DNA from: JAZLGI01 sp045616225
Lineage (GTDB): Bacteria > Spirochaetota > Spirochaetia > Sphaerochaetales > Sphaerochaetaceae
DNA length: 42,130 bases
Direction of reading: 5' to 3'
Assembly: GCA_045616225.1 (NCBI GenBank)
Contig: JAZLGI010000048.1
Span: 1-42,130 of the forward strand
The notes under the pieces were generated by a model. The model had not been told where the DNA came from. It saw nothing but the letters and a program-made list of their open reading frames with translations, and searched no databases. Below are positions 23,152-29,795 of this stretch, piece by piece (position 1 is the first letter of the stretch; every line of letters begins with the position of its first letter). A program made the position numbers and the translations under genes.

Positions 23152-24416
23152 TTCTGCTCTCCTTTGACTTCAAGGGAAATCTCAATTTCATCTGCGGTAT
23201 CAAGTTGAGATTTCAACAGAATTATTTTTTCCATTTCTCCCGGAGCTAAATGATTTCTATGATATGTGGCAATAACCTTCTCTTTATCCTTTACTACAAT
23301 ATCTCCTTCCTTGAAAACACCGGTAACTCTAAAGAAAACTTCACAGTTTTTTTCTACATTTTGAGGTCTGATTTTCTGCGGAACCGTATATCTCACACCA
23401 AATCCTGTCTTAAGTTCAATTGTCTTTAAAGTGTCTTTCCGGCCTTTTACTACATACTCTGCGGCAGATTTTCCCGCCAAAAGCGATTCCTGAGTTACAA
23501 AATCTACCAAATCGTGGACATGAAGAACATTTCCGCAGGCAAACACTCCTTCTGTCATTGTCTGGCGGTTTTCATAAACAACAGCTCCGTTCGTACGTTT
23601 ATCCAGTTCTATTTTTGCCGCAGAAGTGAGTTCATTCTCAGGAATAAGTCCAACACTTAATAAAACCGTATCACATTCAAATTCCTTTTCTGTTCCCGAA
23701 ATAGGAATATTTTTTGAATCTACTTGAGACACTGTAACACTTTCTACTCTGTGTTTTCCCGTGATTTTTGTAATTGTATGGGAAAGATACAGAGGAATAT
23801 TGTAGTCCTCAAGGCATTGGACAATGTTTCTGTTCAAACCGTTTGAATAAGGGCAGAGTTCTACACAGGCAAGTACTTTTGCACCTTCTAATGTCAAACG
23901 TCTTGCCATAATTAGGCCAATGTCACCGCTACCCAGAATCACCACACGACGGCCTACCATGTACCCTTCTATGTTTATGTAACGTTGTGCAGTGCCTGCA
24001 GTAAAAACACCTGCAGGTCTGTCTCCCGGAAGTGCAAGAGCACCTCTTGTTCTTTCACGGCATCCCATTGCAAGAATAATTGCTTTTGCATTTATCCGGA
24101 CAAAACCAAATTTACCGCTTACAGCATTTACAGTTTTCCCTTCTATGGAAAGAACCATTGTATCTGTAAAAAAGACAACTCCGGACTTCTCTGCCTTAGT
24201 CACAAAACGTGAAGCATACTCAGGACCTGTCAATTCTTCCTTAAAGTAATGAAGTCCAAAACCGTTATGAATACACTGGTTGAGAATTCCTCCCGCCTGC
24301 TTATCACGTTCAATTACTGCAACACTGAGATTTGGCTCTTTTTCTTTAGCTCCAAAGGCCGCGGCAAGTCCTGCAGGACCACCACCTATAACTACAACAT
24401 CATAGTCCAAAAACAT
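23148..24416 (-). CDS. FAD-dependent pyridine nucleotide-disulfide-type oxidoreductase
   Basis: A 422-residue flavoprotein. The FAD-binding GxGxxG is at the very N-terminus (VVVIGGGPAGLAAA); the second dinucleotide site is VVILGSGDIGLIMARR, followed by a GVFACGNVLHVHDLVD block that closes the flavin site. LNQCIHNGFGLHYF carries a single cysteine, not a redox pair. It belongs to the group paired with DUF1667 and probably moves electrons between NAD(P)H or a quinone-linked oxidase and the DUF1667 metal site; the substrate is unknown. I start it at ATG 24416 (MFLDYDVVV), 7 bases after an extended -10. Upstream in-frame ATGs at 24452 and 24425 fall inside the promoter. Confidence 0.85.
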   Translation of the reverse strand: MFLDYDVVVIGGGPAGLAAAFGAKEKEPNLSVAVIERDKQAGGILNQCIHNGFGLHYFKEELTGPEYASRFVTKAEKSGVVFFTDTMVLSIEGKTVNAVSGKFGFVRINAKAIILAMGCRERTRGALALPGDRPAGVFTAGTAQRYINIEGYMVGRRVVILGSGDIGLIMARRLTLEGAKVLACVELCPYSNGLNRNIVQCLEDYNIPLYLSHTITKITGKHRVESVTVSQVDSKNIPISGTEKEFECDTVLLSVGLIPENELTSAAKIELDKRTNGAVVYENRQTMTEGVFACGNVLHVHDLVDFVTQESLLAGKSAAEYVVKGRKDTLKTIELKTGFGVRYTVPQKIRPQNVEKNCEVFFRVTGVFKEGDIVVKDKEKVIATYHRNHLAPGEMEKIILLKSQLDTADEIEISLEVKGEQK

Positions 24417-24423
24417 ACAAAAC

Positions 24424-24452
24424 ATTGTAACATCAGGCTTTTTTTTATACAA
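24424..24452 (-). promoter_or_regulatory. Promoter of the FAD oxidoreductase operon (leaderless type)
   Basis: Minus strand TTGTAT (24452-24447), 17 bases, TACAAT (24429-24424) preceded by TGT. The ATG follows after 7 bases. It occupies the same DNA as the oppositely directed proS promoter. Confidence 0.65.
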
Positions 24453-24453
24453 T
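24425..24453 (+). promoter_or_regulatory. Promoter of proS
   Basis: TTGTAA (24425-24430), 17 bases, TACAAT (24448-24453). Its -35 overlaps the -10 of the divergent oxidoreductase promoter and vice versa. Confidence 0.6.
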
Positions 24454-24461
24454 TGGAACGC

Positions 24462-24485
24462 GGCGCACCATTTGAAAACTGCGCC
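24462..24485 (+). promoter_or_regulatory. Small stem-loop in the proS leader
   Basis: GGCGCA (24462-24467) and TGCGCC (24480-24485) are inverted repeats 12 bases apart, starting close to the predicted transcription start. A ribosome binding site (GGAG, 24489-24492) follows. It could be an RNA hairpin or an operator. Confidence 0.4.
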
Positions 24486-24501
24486 TATGGAGATAGTAAT
24501 T

Positions 24502-26226
24502 ATGAAGATGAGTCAATTGTTTGCAAAAACACTTCGTGAAGCACCTGCCGGTGCAGATTCAAAAGGCTATGAATACCTTCTAAGAGCAGGTTTTATTGAC
24601 CAGCTGGCCGCCGGTATTTTTTCATTGCTTCCGCTGGGATACCGCAGTATTCAGAAAATTTCTGCAATTGTCAGAGAAGAAATGAATGCTCTTGGGGCTC
24701 AGGAATTGCTCATGCCTGTTGTAAACCCGGGAGATCTTTGGAAAGAAACCGGACGTTTTTACAGCATAGATAAGGAAATGACTCGCTTTAAAGATAGAAG
24801 AGATACAGATATGTGCCTTGCAATGACACACGAAGAAGCTTGTACAGACCTTGCAAGAAATGTCATTGATTCCTACAAGCGCCTTCCTCTTCTTGTTTAC
24901 CAACTTCAGACTAAATGGAGAGATGACCCACGCCCAAGAGCAGGTCTCATACGTGTAAGAGAATTCACAATGAAAGACAGCTATAGCTTTGATAAAGACC
25001 AGGCAGGTCTTGAAAAAGTCTATAAAGCTCACTATGACGCATATTTCAGAATTTTTAAACGCTGCGGTCTGCCTGTTGTTGCAGTTGGTGCAGACAGCGG
25101 TATGATGGGCGGAAAAGTCTCCCATGAATATATGTATCTTTCACCTATTGGAGAAGACACAATAATTCATTGTCCTCATTGCGGATATACAGCAAACAGA
25201 CAGGTTGCAAGATTCCAGAAAGAATACTATGCGGCAGAGCCAAAGGCAAAAGAACTTGTAAGTACTCCAAATTCAAAAACAATAGAGGACCTTTGTACCT
25301 ACCTTAACATTAAACCTCAACAAACTGCAAAAGCTCTCTTCATGGTAGGAACATACATCAATGATCAGAACGGAGAGGAAGAGGATAAGCTCATTGTTGG
25401 TCTTGTCCGCGGAGACTTAGACATAGAAGAAAACAAGCTCCAGAATGCAGCCCGTGCAAACAGCATGAGACCGGCTCATGAAGAAGAAATTGTTGCTGCC
25501 GGAATGGTTCCTGGTTTTGGTTCTCCAATAGGATGCAAAACCGGTACTGTTGTAATTATTGACGATTCAGTTGCAAAATCAAACAACCTTGTTGCAGGAG
25601 CAAATAAAGAAGGTTATCACTATCTCAACACCAATTTCGGAACAGACTATACAGGTACTGTTGCAGATATTGCCTCTGCAGCTCAGGACTATAAATGTCC
25701 TGAATGCGGACAGCCTTTGAATTCTTCAAAAGGTGTTGAGGTTGGAAATATTTTCCAACTTGGAACACGTTATTCAGAAGTAATGAATTGTTACTTCCAG
25801 GATGAGAACGGACAGAGAAAGCCTGTAATTATGGGTTCTTACGGTATAGGAATAGGAAGACTTCTAGCCTGTCTTTGTGAAGAATACAATGACGACAAAG
25901 GACTTAAACTTCCTCTTGCAGTTGCTCCTTATCAGGTTCATTTCATAAGCTTAATAAAGGATACAGAAGTTTCAGAGAAGATTTACAATGAATTAACTTC
26001 TGCCGGAATAGAAGTTCTTTATGATGATCGTAAAGAAACTGCCGGTGTTAAGTTCGCAGATGCAGACCTTATTGGAATTCCTGTAAGAATTACTCTTGGA
26101 AACCGCAGCTTCCAAGAAGGAAAATGCGAGGTCAAACTCAGAAGCAATCTGGACGAATCATTCACTTTTGACTTGGATAAAGTTGTTGAAGAAACAAAAG
26201 CCCTCTTAACAAAGCTCGCAAAATAA
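24502..26226 (+). CDS. proS: Prolyl-tRNA synthetase, bacterial type
   Basis: It charges tRNA-Pro. The 574 residues follow the bacterial ProS plan: N-terminal MSQLFAKTLREAPAGAD, class II motif 1 around LLRAGFIDQLAAGIFSLLPLG (partial: GFIDQLAAGIFSLLPLG), motif 2 with TKWRDDPRPRAGLIRVREF, an editing-type insertion domain (about 225-380), motif 3 GSYGIGIGRLLA and a C-terminal anticodon-binding domain (VAPYQVHFISL onward). Two CPxCG pairs (CPHCGYT near 217 and CPECGQP near 400) flank the insertion and suggest a structural zinc. ATG 24502 is chosen for its GGAG 9 bases upstream; ATG 24508 is an alternative. Confidence 0.95.
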   Translation: MKMSQLFAKTLREAPAGADSKGYEYLLRAGFIDQLAAGIFSLLPLGYRSIQKISAIVREEMNALGAQELLMPVVNPGDLWKETGRFYSIDKEMTRFKDRRDTDMCLAMTHEEACTDLARNVIDSYKRLPLLVYQLQTKWRDDPRPRAGLIRVREFTMKDSYSFDKDQAGLEKVYKAHYDAYFRIFKRCGLPVVAVGADSGMMGGKVSHEYMYLSPIGEDTIIHCPHCGYTANRQVARFQKEYYAAEPKAKELVSTPNSKTIEDLCTYLNIKPQQTAKALFMVGTYINDQNGEEEDKLIVGLVRGDLDIEENKLQNAARANSMRPAHEEEIVAAGMVPGFGSPIGCKTGTVVIIDDSVAKSNNLVAGANKEGYHYLNTNFGTDYTGTVADIASAAQDYKCPECGQPLNSSKGVEVGNIFQLGTRYSEVMNCYFQDENGQRKPVIMGSYGIGIGRLLACLCEEYNDDKGLKLPLAVAPYQVHFISLIKDTEVSEKIYNELTSAGIEVLYDDRKETAGVKFADADLIGIPVRITLGNRSFQEGKCEVKLRSNLDESFTFDLDKVVEETKALLTKLAK

Positions 26227-26263
26227 TGAGGGTAATCATACTATTTGAGCTTTGATTATATAT

Positions 26264-26297
26264 GGGGCTGTAACTTAAAGTTGCAGCCCTCTCTTTA
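26264..26297 (+). terminator. Hairpin after proS, GGGGCTG family
   Basis: GGGCTGTAAC (26265-26274) pairs with GTTGCAGCCC (26280-26289), with one wobble and a 5-base loop. CTCTCTTTATAT follows. The stem sequence recurs at 27466 and 29731. Confidence 0.65.
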
Positions 26298-26347
26298 TAT
26301 AAGGTTAAAGTTTGTCTTCAATTGTTTTCTTTTTAATGGTTTAAGTG

Positions 26348-26353
26348 TAATAT
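26348..26353 (+). promoter_or_regulatory. Candidate -10 of the adenosine deaminase gene
   Basis: TAATAT 6 bases before the ATG at 26360, after TG; no ribosome binding site is present and the -35 is weak. This fits the leaderless arrangement seen elsewhere. Confidence 0.4.
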
Positions 26354-26359
26354 AAAACC

Positions 26360-27451
26360 ATGATACCACGCGAAATAATAGAACGTATTCCAAAAGTAGA
26401 ACTACATGACCACCTTGACGGAGGTCTCAGACCGGCAACTGTTATTGATTTGGCAAAAAAGTATGAAGTAACTCTTCCTACCCAAAACGAAAAAGAGTTG
26501 CACGACTGGTTTATTCAGGGAGGAAAGATAAAGAGCCTTTCTGTTTATCTTCAGGCTTTTGACGTTACTACAGCAATAATGCAAACAGAAGAAGCTTTGG
26601 AAAGAATTGCCTATGAAGCAGTTCTTGATTGGCACTCTCAGAATATTGTCTACGGAGAAATAAGGTTTTCGCCTGTTCTTCACACCCTCAAAGGCCTTTC
26701 TATGCAACAGGTCGTTACATCTGTGCTTGCAGGAATGGAACAGGGAAAGCATGATACAGGAGTTCATTATGGAGTAATCTTATGTGCTATGAGAAACCAG
26801 AGCCCAACAATAAGCTTGGAAATTGCAAAACTTGCAACAGCTTTCAGAGACAGAGGTGTTGTTGGTTTTGATCTGGCAGGTGATGAATTCAACAATCCTC
26901 CAAAAAAACATCTTGAAGCCTTTCAGCATATAAAAAATCAAAACTTCAATATGACAATTCACGCAGGAGAAGCCTTTGGAGTAGAGTCTATTTGGCAAGC
27001 TATTCAAGTGTGTGGAGCAGACAGAATAGGACATGGAACCAAACTCATTGATGATATGAACCTTGACGGTCTTAAAGTAGAAAAAATGGGAGACCTTGCT
27101 CATTACATTCAGGACAAGCGAATAACACTTGAAATGTGCCTGACAAGTAATGTGGGAACAGGAGCATGCAAGAGCTATGGCACACACCCTTTCCCTATTT
27201 TCTTCAGAAATCATTTCAGAGTATGTCTTTGCACAGACAACAGACTCATGAGTGACACAAACCTTTCTAAAGAAATGGCAATTGCTACAGATACCTACGG
27301 TCTTAACATTAAAGACCTTGAAAAAATCTCCATAAATGCAATGAAGAGTTCATTTGTCCACCATGATGAAAAATTGGAAATCATATACGACGTAATCAAA
27401 AAACGCTGTGCAGACATAAGAAAAGAATACGGCTACGCAGAATGGAGTTAA
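26360..27451 (+). CDS. add: Adenosine deaminase
   Basis: It deaminates (deoxy)adenosine to (deoxy)inosine using zinc. The 363 residues show the metal-binding HDHLDGGLRP (15-24; usual HxH), TIHAGEAFG (His and the catalytic Glu, about 195-203), RIGHGTKL (His) and LCTDNRLMS near 290, with the Asp-Asn form seen in one branch of the family in place of Asp-Asp. Together with deoD, punA and psuK/psuG it supports nucleoside salvage. It is a single-gene unit, with a GGGGCTG hairpin after it and a convergent outer-membrane gene. Confidence 0.93.
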   Translation: MIPREIIERIPKVELHDHLDGGLRPATVIDLAKKYEVTLPTQNEKELHDWFIQGGKIKSLSVYLQAFDVTTAIMQTEEALERIAYEAVLDWHSQNIVYGEIRFSPVLHTLKGLSMQQVVTSVLAGMEQGKHDTGVHYGVILCAMRNQSPTISLEIAKLATAFRDRGVVGFDLAGDEFNNPPKKHLEAFQHIKNQNFNMTIHAGEAFGVESIWQAIQVCGADRIGHGTKLIDDMNLDGLKVEKMGDLAHYIQDKRITLEMCLTSNVGTGACKSYGTHPFPIFFRNHFRVCLCTDNRLMSDTNLSKEMAIATDTYGLNIKDLEKISINAMKSSFVHHDEKLEIIYDVIKKRCADIRKEYGYAEWS

Positions 27452-27465
27452 TCCAATAAACATAT

Positions 27466-27487
27466 GGGGCTGCCAAAAGACAGCCCC
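27466..27487. terminator. Hairpin between add and the outer-membrane gene, GGGGCTG family
   Basis: GGGGCTG (27466-27472) and CAGCCCC (27481-27487) with an 8-base loop. No T-run follows on the plus strand and only a weak one on the minus strand, so it may act as an mRNA end or as a repeat rather than a classical terminator. Confidence 0.5.
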
Positions 27488-27585
27488 TGAAAGCTTAAAA
27501 CAAATCTGTTATTCAACAAATACAATCAATCTTGTGCTTAATAATCAGCAAGCAAAAATCCAACTTTTTCAAGGGAGTTTTTGCA

Positions 27586-28107
27586 TCAGAAGGTATATCT
27601 GTAGCCTATCTTTGTATTATACAGAAGTGCATTTTCCCCTGTTCTCTTTAATCCGTCCTGCTCTGCAAGATAGAATTTTGGAGAAAAACTATCTTCTGAC
27701 AATTCTGCCATACAAAGTGGAATTCCGGTTCCAATGAATAAACTGTTATGTTCATTTATATGGAATGTATATCTTACCATAAGGTCAAATGAGCAATACC
27801 ATAAATCTTGTGCCTGTCCTAAAGTAAGCAGTGCAGAAAACATATCTACAAGAAGATTCTTATTAACACCAATACCAAATCCAAAATCAAGATCATGTCG
27901 TTCACTTCTTAAAAAATCTGCGTCTACTTCAACATGAGCACCCAAAGCTCTGGCTTCCAAATTAAATTCAAAAACATCATAATCTGCACTGAATCCAAGT
28001 GAAGGTGTTATTCCAAGACCTGCTGAAATACTATAGTTACTCATAGCAGCAAAAGCTGAGAAAGAAAGACAAATCATAATAGTTGCAATAATCAAACATT
28101 TCTTCAT
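27586..28107 (-). CDS. Small outer-membrane beta-barrel-like protein
   Basis: A 173-residue exported protein. Residues 1-20 are a Sec signal peptide (MKKCLIIATIMICLSFSAFA), with cleavage predicted after AFA. The mature part has alternating polar/hydrophobic strands (SISAGLGITPSLGFSADYD, FEFNLEARALG, HDLDFGFGIGV, DLMVRYTFHI) and ends in GYRYTF, the aromatic terminus typical of outer-membrane barrels. The length suits an 8-stranded barrel. It supports a diderm host; the function is unknown. ATG 28107 is preceded by AGGAG at 7 bases; a longer reading from 28137 is unlikely. Confidence 0.8.
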   Translation of the reverse strand: MKKCLIIATIMICLSFSAFAAMSNYSISAGLGITPSLGFSADYDVFEFNLEARALGAHVEVDADFLRSERHDLDFGFGIGVNKNLLVDMFSALLTLGQAQDLWYCSFDLMVRYTFHINEHNSLFIGTGIPLCMAELSEDSFSPKFYLAEQDGLKRTGENALLYNTKIGYRYTF

Positions 28108-28128
28108 ATTGTTTCTCCTGTTTATTCC

Positions 28129-28134
28129 ATTATA
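28129..28134 (-). promoter_or_regulatory. -10 box of the outer-membrane protein gene
   Basis: TATAAT on the minus strand, preceded by TTG, about 21 bases before the ATG. The leader contains AGGAG. No clear -35. Confidence 0.5.
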
Positions 28135-28176
28135 CAAACAACATTCCCGATTAAAAGTTACAACAAAAAAAACAAA

Positions 28177-28205
28177 GTGACAAACAAATTAAAAGGCACT
28201 AGTAT
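28177..28205 (+). promoter_or_regulatory. Promoter of rlmE (leaderless type)
   Basis: GTGACA (28177-28182), 17 bases, TAGTAT (28200-28205), then 7 bases to ATG 28213. The GTG that could be read as an upstream start codon is part of the -35. Confidence 0.5.
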
Positions 28206-28212
28206 AAAGGAA

Positions 28213-28812
28213 ATGGCAACCAGCAGAAGAGATACAGCAGATTCCTATACACAAAGAGCTCACAAAGAAGGATATCCTGCCAGAAGTGTCTACAAACTTG
28301 AAGAAATTCAGAAGGTAAACAACATAATAAAACCCGGAGATACTGTGCTTGATGTGGGTGCAGCACCTGGAAGCTGGACCTTATATTGCCACAGAGAACT
28401 TATAAAAGGTAAAGGAAATATTATTTCCGTAGACCTTAACCCATTGAATTTAAATCCTGTACCACCAACGGTAACGGCCTACCAAGGTGACGCTTTCTCA
28501 AAAGAAATAAGAGAAAAATTAACATCTCACGGTCCTTTTGATGCCATAATATCTGATGCAGCTCCTATGACAACGGGAAATAGAACTGTAGATACAACAA
28601 GAAGTGAGTGGCTTGCAGAACAAGTTGTTTTTTTAGCTCAGGAGCAGCTTAAAGTCCATGGCAATCTTGTTATTAAGATTTTCCAAGGCGGAGGACAACA
28701 ACAAATTCTTCAGACAATGAGAACAATGTTTGTAAAAGCAAAAACTTTAAAACCCCAAGCATGCAGAACAGACAGCTTTGAAATTTATCTGATTGGTTTG
28801 GATAAGAAATAA
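28213..28812 (+). CDS. rlmE: 23S rRNA 2'-O-methyltransferase (RlmE/FtsJ/RrmJ family)
   Basis: It methylates the ribose of U2552 in the 23S rRNA A-loop. The 199 residues have YTQRAHKEGYPARSVYKLEE near the N-terminus (KEGYPARSVYKLEE, with the first catalytic Lys), SAM motif DVGAAPGSWT, the catalytic Asp in ISDAAPMTTG (about 118-127), and the second Lys in LVIKIFQGG. The K-D-K-E tetrad appears complete, with Glu in SFEIYLIG. I start it at ATG 28213 because the promoter fits it. It ends directly against the convergent rhomboid gene with no bases between. Confidence 0.92.
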   Translation: MATSRRDTADSYTQRAHKEGYPARSVYKLEEIQKVNNIIKPGDTVLDVGAAPGSWTLYCHRELIKGKGNIISVDLNPLNLNPVPPTVTAYQGDAFSKEIREKLTSHGPFDAIISDAAPMTTGNRTVDTTRSEWLAEQVVFLAQEQLKVHGNLVIKIFQGGGQQQILQTMRTMFVKAKTLKPQACRTDSFEIYLIGLDKK

Positions 28813-29463
28813 TCAAAGAACGCTTTTATAAACCTTAAGAGGACTAATTCTGAATCTTACAAGACAATAAATCCATGCAACCAAAATACTCAAAAGGTGA
28901 ACAAGATGGGCAACCCCGTCTGCAGAACCCGTAATCTCAAAAAAACACTCAAAACCAATAAAAAATAAAACGGCAAGAGGCATCTTTAACGGAATACAGA
29001 AGAAAAGCAAGATTCTTGCAGTTGGATAAAATACCGAACTCAAAAACAATATTGCATATACTGCGCCGCTGGCGCCAAGAATAATAGCGTTAGGACTTTG
29101 GAATATCATTCCTGAAAGCCAACTCAGCACCCCGCCTATTGTTCCGGTTAACAGATAAAACAAAAGAAACTCTTTGCTCCCAATTGCACGTTCCAATGTC
29201 ATACCAAACATTAACAATGCGTACATATTGAACAGCAAATGAGAAAAAGAACTGTGAACAAACATATAAGTAACAAACTGCCAAACAAAGCCTTGCCTTA
29301 TAAAACCGGGAACAATTGACAGCCAGTACAACAACGGAATTCCATAAATTGAAATGTTGAGGTAATTAGTTGCCAAAAATACTCCCACATTAATAAGAAC
29401 CAGAATTGTGGCAACATTACTGTATGAATATTTGAATTTCTTATTAAGAATGCTATCTTGCAT
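28813..29463 (-). CDS. Rhomboid intramembrane serine protease
   Basis: A six-helix membrane protein of 216 residues that cleaves transmembrane segments of client proteins. The rhomboid H-x4-H-x3-N motif is VHSSFSHLLFNM (His70, His75, Asn79). The catalytic serine is Ser132 in LGASGAVYA, and the catalytic histidine is His186 in VAHLVHLLS; the usual HLGG after it is replaced by HLLS. Clients are unknown. I choose ATG 29463 (MQDSILNKKF), which lies 7 bases after a -10 box; an upstream ATG at 29541 would run across the promoter and adds no rhomboid sequence. Confidence 0.9.
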   Translation of the reverse strand: MQDSILNKKFKYSYSNVATILVLINVGVFLATNYLNISIYGIPLLYWLSIVPGFIRQGFVWQFVTYMFVHSSFSHLLFNMYALLMFGMTLERAIGSKEFLLFYLLTGTIGGVLSWLSGMIFQSPNAIILGASGAVYAILFLSSVFYPTARILLFFCIPLKMPLAVLFFIGFECFFEITGSADGVAHLVHLLSILVAWIYCLVRFRISPLKVYKSVL

Positions 29464-29470
29464 AGAACAA

Positions 29471-29499
29471 AGATTAAAAACAGAAAAAGATATCGTCAA
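29471..29499 (-). promoter_or_regulatory. Promoter of the rhomboid gene (leaderless type)
   Basis: Minus strand TTGACG (29499-29494), a 17-base spacer, TAATCT (29476-29471), then 7 bases to the ATG. This is one of the clearest -35/-10/start arrangements in the window. Confidence 0.65.
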
Positions 29500-29501
29500 C
29501 A

Positions 29502-29518
29502 TGTGAATTTTTTTCACA
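29502..29518. promoter_or_regulatory. Palindrome between the rhomboid promoter and the sigma-54 promoter
   Basis: TGTGAA-TTTTT-TTCACA. It touches the rhomboid -35 and lies about 95 bases upstream of the sigma-54 -24 element, a usual distance for an enhancer-binding activator site. It resembles a CRP/FNR-type site but with N7 rather than N6 between TGTGA and TCACA. Confidence 0.4.
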
Positions 29519-29602
29519 GGTGTAGTAATTATTCGCACCAAAAAATATGCAGAGAAATGTTAAAACCTGCAAATAGTAGCACAGAAGATATACTTTAACA
29601 AT

Positions 29603-29618
29603 TTGGCACGGTTCTTGC
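29603..29618 (+). promoter_or_regulatory. Sigma-54 (RpoN) promoter
   Basis: TTGGCACG-GTTC-TTGC matches the published consensus YTGGCACG-N4-TTGC exactly, with T following. GG at -24 is 29606/29607 by this alignment and GC at -12 is 29617-29618. The predicted start is near 29630. No protein-coding gene lies downstream on this strand before a terminator. Confidence 0.75.
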
Positions 29619-29629
29619 TTACTCTTAGT

Positions 29630-29721
29630 AAGAGCAATAGTTTTTTCATACCTCCTTAGTGTGATTAAGATGCCGGGCACTTTTCTCTCCCTATTTAGTG
29701 TTGTCCGGCATCTCTTTTTTT
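29630..29721 (+). ncRNA. Candidate sigma-54-dependent small RNA, about 92 nt
   Basis: The interval between an exact sigma-54 promoter and a strong rho-independent terminator holds no credible reading frame on this strand. The transcript would begin with a short purine-rich stretch and a U-run (29641-29646), then CAUACCUCCUUAG (29647-29659), which matches the 3' end of 16S rRNA and could pair with ribosome binding sites. It ends in a long hairpin whose 17-base loop (29681-29697) contains CUCUCCC. An alternative is a 29-residue minus-strand peptide starting at 29649, but its AAGGAGG is only one base from the ATG. The function is unknown; post-transcriptional regulation is inferred. Confidence 0.6.
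29668..29721 (+). terminator. Terminator of the candidate small RNA
   Basis: AGATGCCGG (29668-29676) pairs with CCGGCATCT (29705-29713), then C and seven Ts. CAC/GTG (29678-29680, 29698-29700) can continue the stem above a small internal loop. Confidence 0.8.
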
Positions 29722-29730
29722 AAAATAAAA

Positions 29731-29770
29731 GGGGCTGTAACAAAAGTCATTTAGACTTGGTTGCAGCCCC
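29731..29770 (-). terminator. Terminator after htpG, GGGGCTG family
   Basis: GGGGCTGTAAC (29731-29741) pairs with GTTGCAGCCCC (29760-29770), with an inner AAGTC/GACTT stem. On the minus strand TTTTATTTT follows, so it terminates htpG. Confidence 0.8.
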
Positions 29771-29795
29771 ATTGAATGTCAATTAATTTCTTAAC

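Noticed and set aside
29563..29649. Minus-strand 29-residue peptide (MKKLLLLLRVSK...) after AAGGAGG
   Set aside because: The Shine-Dalgarno is only one base from the ATG, the codons are not convincing, and the plus strand offers an exact sigma-54 promoter and terminator.
29474..29680. Minus-strand 68-codon frame across the small RNA region
   Set aside because: It runs through the rhomboid promoter, has no recognisable domain and a poor start.
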